The position numbers were made by a program, and so were the translations under genes. The notes beneath the pieces are model-generated. The model was not told where the DNA came from and did not search any database. It saw only the letters and a list, made by a program, of their open reading frames with translations. Below are positions 7,186 through 12,668 of a DNA stretch of 12,668 nt, piece by piece (the stretch's first letter is position 1; every line of letters starts with the position of its first letter). The stretch is taken from the NCBI GenBank assembly GCA_023418355.1, contig JAEZZU010000244.1, positions 1-12,668 on the forward strand. The letters are read 5' to 3'. This DNA comes from Pseudomonadota bacterium. Lineage in GTDB: Bacteria > Pseudomonadota > Gammaproteobacteria > Burkholderiales > Burkholderiaceae_C.

Positions 7186-7221
7186 CCGCATTGGTTTTGA
7201 TGCTGATATTGCTTGAAAAGC

Positions 7222-7249
7222 AAAGAGCAGCCTGCGCAGGCTGCTCTTT
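7222..7249. terminator. Strong bidirectional terminator, 28-bp perfect palindrome
   Basis: Each half is AAAGAGCAGCCTGC, giving a perfect inverted repeat that continues to a run of six T (7247-7252) on the plus strand. It lies 67 bp after the binding-protein stop and 17 bp beyond the stop of the leftward TPR-like gene. It should terminate both convergent transcripts. Confidence 0.88.
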
Positions 7250-7266
7250 TTTGTGTGTTTCGCGGT

Positions 7267-7701
7267 TTACACGTCTTCGCGGTTTTGTTCTGCAGCGGCT
7301 TGCTCATCCTTCAGCAAATGCTCCCCAATCTGCTTCCACGCCTTGGCAGCATCGTGCTCGCCGGCAAAGTGGTGACAGCTGGCAGCCGTCATGGCAATGC
7401 GGCCGTTTTCCGGGTCGAGGTCAAACGCCAGTTCGCACTGCGCTGCGGCATTGGCCCACATCACCAGCGCATTGGCAGACTCTTCTTTTTGCAGGGCATA
7501 GGCTTCAGCCATCCAGGCCTGTGCCAGGCGAAAGGCCGCTGTGGCATCTGTGGGGTCGGCCTTGTGGGCATGGTAGAAGTGCTTGCCCGCTTGTTGCCAC
7601 AGTGCACGTGCTTGTTGAAAGTCCTGGGTGGCCACGGTTTGCGCCTGAGCGACCAGTGCGTTGCCGGATTGCAGGTGTTCTTCAAAGCTCGATTCGGTCA
7701 T
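7267..7701 (-). CDS. Small TPR-like protein of unknown function
   Basis: A predicted 144-residue soluble protein. It is largely alpha-helical, with helix pairs that look like degenerate tetratricopeptide repeats, for example QARALWQQAGKHFYHAHKAD (about residues 29-48) and a later stretch around NAAAQCELAFDLDPENGRIA. No signal peptide, membrane segment or catalytic motif is visible. I chose ATG 7701 (MTESSFEEHL) because the sequence upstream is low in coding character, although no clear ribosome site precedes it; longer in-frame starts exist at 7758 and 7848. It converges with the siderophore-binding protein gene across a shared terminator and is divergent from the dioxygenase at 7966. No link to either neighbour's pathway is evident. 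The coding call is likely; the function is unknown. Confidence 0.7.
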   Translation of the reverse strand: MTESSFEEHLQSGNALVAQAQTVATQDFQQARALWQQAGKHFYHAHKADPTDATAAFRLAQAWMAEAYALQKEESANALVMWANAAAQCELAFDLDPENGRIAMTAASCHHFAGEHDAAKAWKQIGEHLLKDEQAAAEQNREDV

Positions 7702-7863
7702 GGTGTGCGCAGCATGCAATGGATGAAAACGGCATTGTGGCGTGGAGTGTGAAGACATGTGCTGCGCATGACTTCTGCTGGCTGTCTCGCTTGCCGCATC
7801 AAGCACAGCGCCTATGGGCCGGGCACCGAACAGGAACGCGTGGTGCACATGCGGCTCAGATGT

Positions 7864-7905
7864 TTGAGATATAAATAATTAATTTTTTATTCGTTTTAAG
7901 AATTA
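7864..7905 (+). promoter_or_regulatory. AT-rich candidate promoter/operator of the dioxygenase gene
   Basis: A sharply AT-rich block upstream of the dioxygenase gene, in an otherwise GC-rich region. It contains TTGAGA (7864-7869) as a possible -35 and a dyad TTATTC (7887-7892) / GAATTA (7900-7905). AT-rich sites like this precede CysB-type, sulfur-starvation genes in related bacteria, but no exact consensus match can be claimed. Confidence 0.35.
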
Positions 7906-7965
7906 GACATCTTTTTTAGACTGGCTCCAACGACACCTCATACCCCAGATTCAAGGAGCCTTTCG

Positions 7966-8913
7966 ATGTCTGCCGTACTTGCTGCTGACCGTTTTGATGC
8001 CGCTGCCACCTTGCAGGATGTGCTGAACACCACTGCCCAGGATTTTGAAATCCGTCCTCTGCCGCGTGAGGCTGGTGCGGTAGGCAATCTGGGCGCGGAA
8101 GTGGTGGGGCTGGATCTGTCCCAGCCTGTTTCGCAGGATGACTTTGAACGCCTGCAGCAGGCGCACTGGAAGCACCATGTGCTGGTGTTCCGTGACCAGC
8201 GCATCACACCCGCACAGCAGGTGGCCTTCAGCCGTCTGTGGGGGCCACTGCAGATCCATGTGCTGCACCAGTTCCAGCTGCCGGGCCATCCCGAGATCTT
8301 GCAGGTCTCGAATGTGCGCAATGCGCAGGGGCAGCCGGAAGGCCTGGGCGATGCCGGGCTGCTGTGGCACTCGGACCTGTCGTACAAGGAAAAGCCCAGT
8401 CTGGGCAGCCTGCTGCATGCGCAGGAGCTGCCCAGCGAAGGCGGCGACACCCTGTTTGCCGACCAGCACGCAGCCTATGACGCGCTGCCGCAGGCGCTCA
8501 AAAAGAAGCTGGAAGGTCTGCAGGCCGAGCACAGCTACTTGCTGCACTACGAGGCATTGCGCGCCAAGAGCCCATGGCGCCCCAAGCTGACGCAGCAGCA
8601 GATTGACGAGGTCAAGCCTGCCGTGCACCCCGTGGTCATCACCCACCCCGGCAATGGCCGCAAGGCACTGTTTGTGAGCGAGCATTTCACCAGCCGCATT
8701 CTGGGCCTGTCTGAAGACGAAAGCCGTGATCTGCTACAGCAGCTGTTTGCACACAGCGTGCAGCCACAGTTTGTCTACCGCCACCGCTGGCAGCCGCACG
8801 ACATGGTGTTCTGGGACAACCGCTCTGTGCTGCATCTGGCCACGGGCACGCCCGAGCATCTGCGCCGCAAGCTGTATCGCACGACAGTCGAAGGCAGCAA
8901 GCTGAGCGCTTAG
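7966..8913 (+). CDS. TauD/TfdA-family Fe(II)/2-oxoglutarate-dependent dioxygenase
   Basis: A 315-residue cytoplasmic oxygenase expected to hydroxylate a small substrate using O2 and 2-oxoglutarate; with sulfonates or sulfate esters this releases sulfite or sulfate. The iron-binding facial triad is visible: H135 and D137 (LLWHSDLSY) and H290 (DNRSVLHLATG). T162 (GGDTLF) and R305 (RRKLYRTTVEG) sit at the spacings of the 2-oxoglutarate-binding Thr and Arg of E. coli TauD. An N-terminal GAEVVGLDLSQPVS segment is typical of the family. A strong AAGGAG (7953-7958), 7 bp before ATG 7966, fixes the start. Transporter genes of the SsuABC/TauABC class follow in the same direction after 236 bp. TauD, AtsK and TfdA cannot be told apart from sequence reading alone, so the substrate is left open. 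Confidence 0.92.
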   Translation: MSAVLAADRFDAAATLQDVLNTTAQDFEIRPLPREAGAVGNLGAEVVGLDLSQPVSQDDFERLQQAHWKHHVLVFRDQRITPAQQVAFSRLWGPLQIHVLHQFQLPGHPEILQVSNVRNAQGQPEGLGDAGLLWHSDLSYKEKPSLGSLLHAQELPSEGGDTLFADQHAAYDALPQALKKKLEGLQAEHSYLLHYEALRAKSPWRPKLTQQQIDEVKPAVHPVVITHPGNGRKALFVSEHFTSRILGLSEDESRDLLQQLFAHSVQPQFVYRHRWQPHDMVFWDNRSVLHLATGTPEHLRRKLYRTTVEGSKLSA

Positions 8914-8915
8914 AC

Positions 8916-9031
8916 CCGCTCACACAAGCCTTGATACGTCGTTGCTCAGCCTTGTCGTACTACTTGTACTGCCTGCGGCTTCGTGCCTCGTCTCAATCGC
9001 AAACCTTGGGTTTGCTGGCTTGTGTAAGCGG
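8916..9031. repeat. Structure-forming repeat-like element between dioxygenase and transporter genes
   Basis: The ends are near-perfect 15-bp inverted repeats: CCGCTCACACAAGCC (8916-8930) and GGCTTGTGTAAGCGG (9017-9031), with one mismatch. Inside lie a GTAC-TACTT-GTAC dyad (about 8957-8969) and a 7-bp hairpin, GCAAACC-TTG-GGTTTGC (8999-9015). The inner sequence (GCCTGCGGCTTCGTGCCTCGTC) resembles a dispersed non-coding repeat I remember from Comamonas and relatives. It starts three bases after the dioxygenase stop and could act as a weak terminator or mRNA-stabilising fold. Confidence 0.6.
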
Positions 9032-9149
9032 CTCTAGGTTCGCAGCAGCTCCACCCACCACCTCATTCATGAATTCATAGCTGCCCACGCAGGTGCGATG
9101 GGCGCTAGGGGCAGTTTTTGCCCTGATTCCCAGATACAAGGAGATTCCC

Positions 9150-10175
9150 ATGTCATGGTTCAAAGGTCTGCGCCGTCGCACGGCGGTGCTGGCACTGGCA
9201 GGTTTGTCGGCGGCCGCTGTGCTGCCCACCGCCCACGCCAAGGAAGGACAGCTGCGCATTGCCCAGCAGTTCGGCATCGTCTATCTGCTGCTCAATGTGG
9301 CGCAGGACCAGCAGCTGATTGAAAAACACGGCAAGGCCCAGGGCGTGGATATCAAGGTGGACTTTCTGCGCCTGTCCGGCGGGGCAGCCATCAATGACGC
9401 GCTGCTCACGGGCGAAGTCGATATTGCAGGGGCTGGCGTAGGCCCGCTGTTCACCATCTGGGACCGCACCAAGGGCCGCCAGAACGTCAAGGGCGTGGCT
9501 TCGCTGGGCAACTTCCCCTATCTGCTGGTGAGCAACAACCCCGATGTGAAAACGATTGCCGACTTCACGGACAAGGACCGCATTGCGCTGCCTGCCGTGG
9601 GTGTATCCGTGCAGTCGCGCGTGCTGCAGCTGGCATCGGCCAAGCTCTGGGGCGATGCGCAGTACAACAAGCTCGACAAGCTGCAGGTCGCACTGCCACA
9701 TCCGGAAGCGGCGGCTGCCATCATCAAGGGCGGCACGGAAATTACCGCCCACTTTGGCAACCCGCCGTTTCAGGATCAGGAACTGGCAGGCAACCCCAAG
9801 GCGCATGTGGTGCTCAATTCCTATGACGTGCTCGGCGGCCCATCGGCAGCCACCGTGCTCTACGCCACCGAGAAGTTCAAGAACGAAAGCCCCAAGACCT
9901 ACCGTGCCTTCATCGATGCGCTGGATGAAGCGGCCGCCTTCGTGCGCAACCACCCCGAGCAGGCTGCTGACATCTATCTGAAAGTCAGCGGTGCCAAGCA
10001 GGACCGCCAGCTGGTGCTGGACGTGATCCGCAACCCGCAGGTGGAGTTCACCGTACAGCCCCAGCGCACGCTGGAGCTGGGCCAGTTCCAGCACCGCGTG
10101 GGCGCCATCAAGAACCAGCCCACCCAGCTGTCCGACTATTTCTTTGACGATCCGCGCGTGTCGGGCGGCAACTGA
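9150..10175 (+). CDS. ABC transporter substrate-binding protein, SsuA/TauA/NMT1-like
   Basis: A 341-residue periplasmic binding protein for a small organic, probably anionic, compound such as a sulfonate. It has a Sec signal peptide with basic N-terminus (MSWFKGLRRR), hydrophobic core and AHA|KE cleavage after residue 30. The mature part begins with GQLRIAQQFGIVYLLLNVAQDQQLIEKHG, typical of the SsuA/TauA/NMT1 fold, and continues with LSGGAAINDALLTGEVDIAGAG. The C-terminal lobe has the FGNPPFQDQEL and SAATVLYATEKF segments and a helical end. The start at ATG 9150 is set by AAGGAG (9138-9143); an upstream GTG at 9093 would spoil the signal peptide. The ATPase gene follows after 18 bp, so the two are cotranscribed. 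The ligand cannot be read from the sequence. Confidence 0.9.
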   Translation: MSWFKGLRRRTAVLALAGLSAAAVLPTAHAKEGQLRIAQQFGIVYLLLNVAQDQQLIEKHGKAQGVDIKVDFLRLSGGAAINDALLTGEVDIAGAGVGPLFTIWDRTKGRQNVKGVASLGNFPYLLVSNNPDVKTIADFTDKDRIALPAVGVSVQSRVLQLASAKLWGDAQYNKLDKLQVALPHPEAAAAIIKGGTEITAHFGNPPFQDQELAGNPKAHVVLNSYDVLGGPSAATVLYATEKFKNESPKTYRAFIDALDEAAAFVRNHPEQAADIYLKVSGAKQDRQLVLDVIRNPQVEFTVQPQRTLELGQFQHRVGAIKNQPTQLSDYFFDDPRVSGGN

Positions 10176-10193
10176 GCGAACAGGAGCAAGGCC

Positions 10194-11276
10194 ATGCAGA
10201 CATGGGTGCAGCAACTCAAGCAAACCGCGCAGCGCTTCTGGCAGCAGTTGGCTGCTGAACTGGAGGGAGGTGCCGCGCTGGTGACAGGCCCGCAGCGCCG
10301 CGACTGGTCCGATGTGGCCGCCGTAGCAGCCTGCGTGCAAGCCCCCGCCATGCCACGCATTCAGGATGCGCCGCGCAGTCTGGCGGCTGCTCCGGCCGTC
10401 CATACGGCCACCGGCGCACAGCAATGCGCAGCTGTCCAGCCTTTGCTGCAGATCCAGGACGTGAGCCTGGTCTACCGCACGGCCCAGCAGCAGGTGCAGG
10501 CCACGCACCGTGTGAGTCTGGATGTGTATGAGGGTGACCGCTTTGTGCTGCTGGGTGCTTCAGGCTGCGGCAAGAGCAGTCTGCTCAAGGCGCTGGGCGG
10601 CTTCTTTCCGCCGAGCGAAGGTCAGATCCTGCTGGACGGCCAGCGCGTGCAGGGGCCGGGGCCGGACCGCGTGGTGGTGTTTCAGGAGTTTGACCAGCTG
10701 CCGCCGTGGAAAACGGTGCGCGAAAACGTCATGTTCCCACTGCTGGTCGCCGGGGGCCTGAGCCGTGCGCAGGCCGCAGAACGCGCCGATGCCTTTATCG
10801 CCAAGGTGGGACTGAGCAAGTTTGCCGATGCACACCCCCACCAGCTCTCAGGTGGCATGAAGCAGCGTGTGGCGATTGCGCGTGCGCTGGCCATGCAGCC
10901 GCGTGTGCTGCTCATGGACGAGCCTTTTGCGGCGCTGGACGCCCTCACGCGCCGCCGCATGCAGGAAGAGTTGCTGGCCCTGTGGGAAGAGCTGCGCTTT
11001 ACGCTGGTGTTTGTCACCCATTCGATTGAAGAGGCGCTGGTAGTGGGCAACCGCATTGCCATCCTCTCGCCCCATCCGGGCCGCGTGAGGGCCGAGGTCA
11101 ACAGCCACCAGTTTGATCTGAGCAGCCAGGGCAGCGCCGAGTTTCAGGCCACGGCCCAGCGCATCCACCGCCTGCTGTTTGATGAGGCGCAGCCCCAGGG
11201 AGAGGCCGCCGGGGAACACCCCGCGCCAGACGCCGAGGCTTCTCCCCTGTGGGCGGCTACGCCCGTCCACCTTTGA
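10194..11276 (+). CDS. ABC transporter ATP-binding protein, SsuB/TauB-like, with N-terminal extension
   Basis: A 360-residue ATPase that drives the importer formed with the adjacent binding protein and permease. The nucleotide-binding domain covers about residues 84-330 and is complete: Walker A GASGCGKSS (121-129), Q-loop Q164, signature LSGGMKQR (218-225), Walker B VLLMDE (238-243), D-loop ALD (247-249) and H-loop His276 (VTHS). SsuB/TauB proteins are usually about 255-270 residues. This one carries about 83 extra N-terminal residues, starting MQTWVQQLKQTAQRFWQQL (helix-like) then an Ala/Pro-rich linker, and a C-terminal Ala/Pro/Glu tail after about 330. The start is supported by AGGAG (10182-10186), so the extension seems genuine. 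The permease gene starts 18 bp later. Confidence 0.92.
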   Translation: MQTWVQQLKQTAQRFWQQLAAELEGGAALVTGPQRRDWSDVAAVAACVQAPAMPRIQDAPRSLAAAPAVHTATGAQQCAAVQPLLQIQDVSLVYRTAQQQVQATHRVSLDVYEGDRFVLLGASGCGKSSLLKALGGFFPPSEGQILLDGQRVQGPGPDRVVVFQEFDQLPPWKTVRENVMFPLLVAGGLSRAQAAERADAFIAKVGLSKFADAHPHQLSGGMKQRVAIARALAMQPRVLLMDEPFAALDALTRRRMQEELLALWEELRFTLVFVTHSIEEALVVGNRIAILSPHPGRVRAEVNSHQFDLSSQGSAEFQATAQRIHRLLFDEAQPQGEAAGEHPAPDAEASPLWAATPVHL

Positions 11277-11294
11277 ACGCGACAAGGAAGCTCC

Positions 11295-12200
11295 ATGAGC
11301 AGTCTCACTTCTCCCAACGCCGCGCGTGTGCAGCTCCCTGTACAGCCGCCCGTGCGGCCTGAGTACGAACGCCAGCTCGAAGCGCCCGGTGCACTGGCGC
11401 AGGCACAGCCTCTGTCGTTGCCGCAGCGCCTGTGGGCGCAGCCCTTGGTGCGGCGCATCGCCATTCTGGCGGTGCTGGCGGCGCTGTGGCAGCTGCTGGC
11501 CACCTGGCAGGACAACGACTTGCTGCTGCCCACCTTTACCCAGACGCTGCAGGCGCTGTGGGAAGGCGTAGCCAGCGGCGAGCTGCTGGACAAGGCCGCC
11601 ATCTCACTGCAGGTGCTGGTGCAGGGCTATGTGCTGGGCATTGTGGGCGCACTGGTGCTGACCACGCTGGCTGTTTCGACCCAGCTCGGCCGTGATGTGC
11701 TCACCACGCTGACCAGCATGTTCAACCCCCTGCCTGCCATTGCCCTGCTGCCGCTGGCGCTGCTGTGGTTTGGGCTGGGGCAGGGCAGCCTGCTGTTTGT
11801 GCTGGTGCACTCCGTGCTGTGGCCGCTGTCGCTCAACACCTATGCGGGCTTTCAGGCCGTGCCAGAGACGCTGCGCATGGCCGGGCGCAACTATGGCCTC
11901 AAGGGTGTGCGCTATGTGCTGCAGATACTGGTGCCTGCGGCGCTGCCGTCCATTCTCTCGGGCCTGAAAGTGGCATGGGCCTTTGCCTGGCGCACGCTGA
12001 TTGCGGCCGAGCTGGTGTTTGGCGCATCGTCGGGCAAAGGCGGGCTGGGCTGGTACATCTTCCAGAACCGCAACGAGCTGTATACCGACAAGGTCTTCGC
12101 CGGGCTGCTGACCGTGATCGCCATTGGCCTGCTGGTGGAGACACTGGGTTTTCACACGCTGGAGCGCCTGACCGTGCGCAAATGGGGCACGCAGCGTTAA
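11295..12200 (+). CDS. ABC transporter permease, SsuC/TauC-like
   Basis: A 301-residue inner-membrane permease of the binding-protein-dependent transport family, forming the channel for the substrate delivered by the upstream binding protein. A 50-residue Pro/Ala-rich cytoplasmic N-terminus precedes about six membrane segments (roughly 54-70, 105-128, 145-160, 165-182, 217-242, 267-287). The EAA-type loop that docks on the ATPase is seen at about 189-220 (VPETLRMAGRNYGLKGVR, then VLQILVPAALPSI). An AAGGAAG ribosome site (11284-11290) precedes ATG 11295. The 18-bp gap to the ATPase gene supports one operon. SsuC, TauC and AtsB-type permeases look alike, so the name follows the operon context only. 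Confidence 0.92.
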   Translation: MSSLTSPNAARVQLPVQPPVRPEYERQLEAPGALAQAQPLSLPQRLWAQPLVRRIAILAVLAALWQLLATWQDNDLLLPTFTQTLQALWEGVASGELLDKAAISLQVLVQGYVLGIVGALVLTTLAVSTQLGRDVLTTLTSMFNPLPAIALLPLALLWFGLGQGSLLFVLVHSVLWPLSLNTYAGFQAVPETLRMAGRNYGLKGVRYVLQILVPAALPSILSGLKVAWAFAWRTLIAAELVFGASSGKGGLGWYIFQNRNELYTDKVFAGLLTVIAIGLLVETLGFHTLERLTVRKWGTQR

Positions 12201-12517
12201 AGCGCGTGGTAAGAGCTAACGCCAGCAAGTCGGTTATTGTGAACCTGTGGTCACCCTGTGCTAGCTGCTGCGCCATGCAGTTTTACTGCGCATGCACCGG
12301 GATTGCTGGTGGAATGTTGGTGTGTTTGCTTCTGGATATGTGTGCATCCTGCATGCGCAGGAAATCTGCTTGTGGTGCGATTTATCAAGCAGGAAATGCA
12401 GGAAGGCCTGTTGCTCAACGCGCGATGGCATGCAGGAATATTGCAGAAGGCACGGAATGCTGCACTGCACTAGGATGACTGCTTTGGGGCGAAGCCCCCT
12501 GGTTATCGGACAGCATC
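12201..12517. other. 317-bp gene-free stretch with inverted and direct repeats
   Basis: I see no convincing gene. It holds a perfect 11-bp inverted repeat, CTGCGCATGCA (12286-12296) with TGCATGCGCAG (12350-12360), and four copies of GCAGGAA (12357, 12389, 12398, 12432). A GC-rich 5-bp hairpin, GGGGC-GAA-GCCCC (12486-12498), lies just before the next gene. No clear promoter or T-tailed terminator is visible. Confidence 0.5.
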
Positions 12518-12668
12518 GTGAGCACCATTCTTCAATCCCCTCTGACCGGCCCCGCTGCATGGCGCGGCGAAGATCTGGCCGGCGACACCTCCTGGATTCA
12601 CCACCTCTCTCCCGCAGCCATTGCCGCCATTGATGCCGCACTGGCGCACCTGAAGTCGCAGGGCCTGC
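12518..12668 (+). CDS. TauD/TfdA-family dioxygenase, N-terminal fragment (runs off window)
   Basis: The frame is open to the window end and begins (V/M)STILQSPLTGPAAWRG, followed by DLAGDTSWIHHLSPAAIAAI and DAALAHLKSQGL, about 50 residues. The TGPAAWRG...DTSWIHHLSP...IDAAL pattern matches my memory of the N-termini of a TauD/TfdA-family subgroup of about 330 residues, whose iron-binding HxD...H motifs would lie further downstream. GTG 12518 is the only plausible start after the in-frame stop at 12476; a weak GGA (12508-12510) precedes it. It follows the permease gene after 317 bp in the same direction, which suggests a second oxygenase tied to the same uptake system. The coding call is good and the family call moderate, because no catalytic residue is in view. 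Confidence 0.65.
   Translation, partial: MSTILQSPLTGPAAWRGEDLAGDTSWIHHLSPAAIAAIDAALAHLKSQGL

Noticed and set aside
6042..7307. Long minus-strand reading frame (421 codons) opposite the siderophore-binding protein gene
   Set aside because: It crosses the ends of two real genes and two terminators, has no recognisable domain and no ribosome site.
9107..9125. GGGCA/TGCCC hairpin before the transporter binding-protein gene as a riboswitch or attenuator
   Set aside because: The 5-bp stem is too short, has no T tract and does not cover the ribosome site.
9093..9149. GTG start at 9093 for the transporter binding protein
   Set aside because: It would bury the signal peptide behind 19 extra residues, and the AAGGAG at 9138 points to ATG 9150.
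9153..10508. Long minus-strand reading frame (451 codons) opposite the transporter binding-protein gene
   Set aside because: It lies in antisense to a clear signal-peptide-bearing binding protein, its translation is rich in His, Arg, Gln and Leu as expected for antisense of GC-rich genes, and it shows no domain.
12486..12498. GGGGC-GAA-GCCCC hairpin as terminator of the transporter operon
   Set aside because: The stem is only 5 bp with no T tract, and it lies nearly 290 bp after the permease stop.
1..12668. CRISPR arrays, tRNA or rRNA genes, insertion sequences, phage genes
   Set aside because: No regularly spaced repeats, no tRNA cloverleaf or rRNA sequence and no transposase or integrase frames were seen on either strand.

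Overview
The window looks like a chromosomal segment of a Comamonadaceae betaproteobacterium, probably Comamonas or a close relative. The reasons are the moderately high GC, the style of the encoded proteins, intergenic motifs I associate with this family, and the gene content (IrgA/CirA-type iron receptors, sulfonate-type ABC transporter, TauD/TfdA dioxygenases). No rRNA, tRNA, CRISPR, transposase or phage gene is visible. The taxonomic call is inference from recognised sequence styles, not a search result.

Region 1 (1-1480): the 3' part of a class-V PLP aminotransferase gene, then a small secreted FKBP-type peptidyl-prolyl isomerase, closed by a strong hairpin terminator that also serves the convergent gene.

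Region 2 (1499-7250), iron acquisition: two divergent, related TonB-dependent receptors share a 438-bp control region. It holds a good Fur-box match before the rightward gene, a weaker one before the leftward gene, and an AT-rich dyad of unknown use. Downstream of the rightward receptor lies a CeuE/VctP/FatB-like periplasmic ferri-siderophore-binding protein. Between these two genes a 13-bp hairpin followed by five T residues also contains the binding protein's only evident Shine-Dalgarno sequence. No inner-membrane permease or ATPase for iron is present, so iron import must be completed by proteins encoded elsewhere. The block ends in a 28-bp perfectly palindromic terminator.

Region 3 (7267-7701): a small leftward TPR-like protein of unknown function.

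Region 4 (7966-12668): a rightward cluster of a TauD/TfdA-family Fe(II)/2-oxoglutarate dioxygenase, a substrate-binding protein, an ATPase with an unusual N-terminal extension, a permease, and the start (GTG codon) of a second TauD/TfdA-family dioxygenase that runs off the window. The likely logic is uptake of a small organic compound, plausibly an organosulfur or related anionic compound, and its oxygenolytic breakdown in the cytoplasm. An approximately 116-bp structure-forming repeat-like element separates the first dioxygenase from the transporter genes, and a 317-bp gene-free stretch with inverted and short direct repeats precedes the second dioxygenase.

I do not see a clearly undescribed system. 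The points most worth a second look are the hairpin over the binding-protein translation start, the replacement of the expected iron-ligand His in that protein, the orphan state of the binding protein, the extended ATPase, and the two dioxygenases bracketing one transporter.
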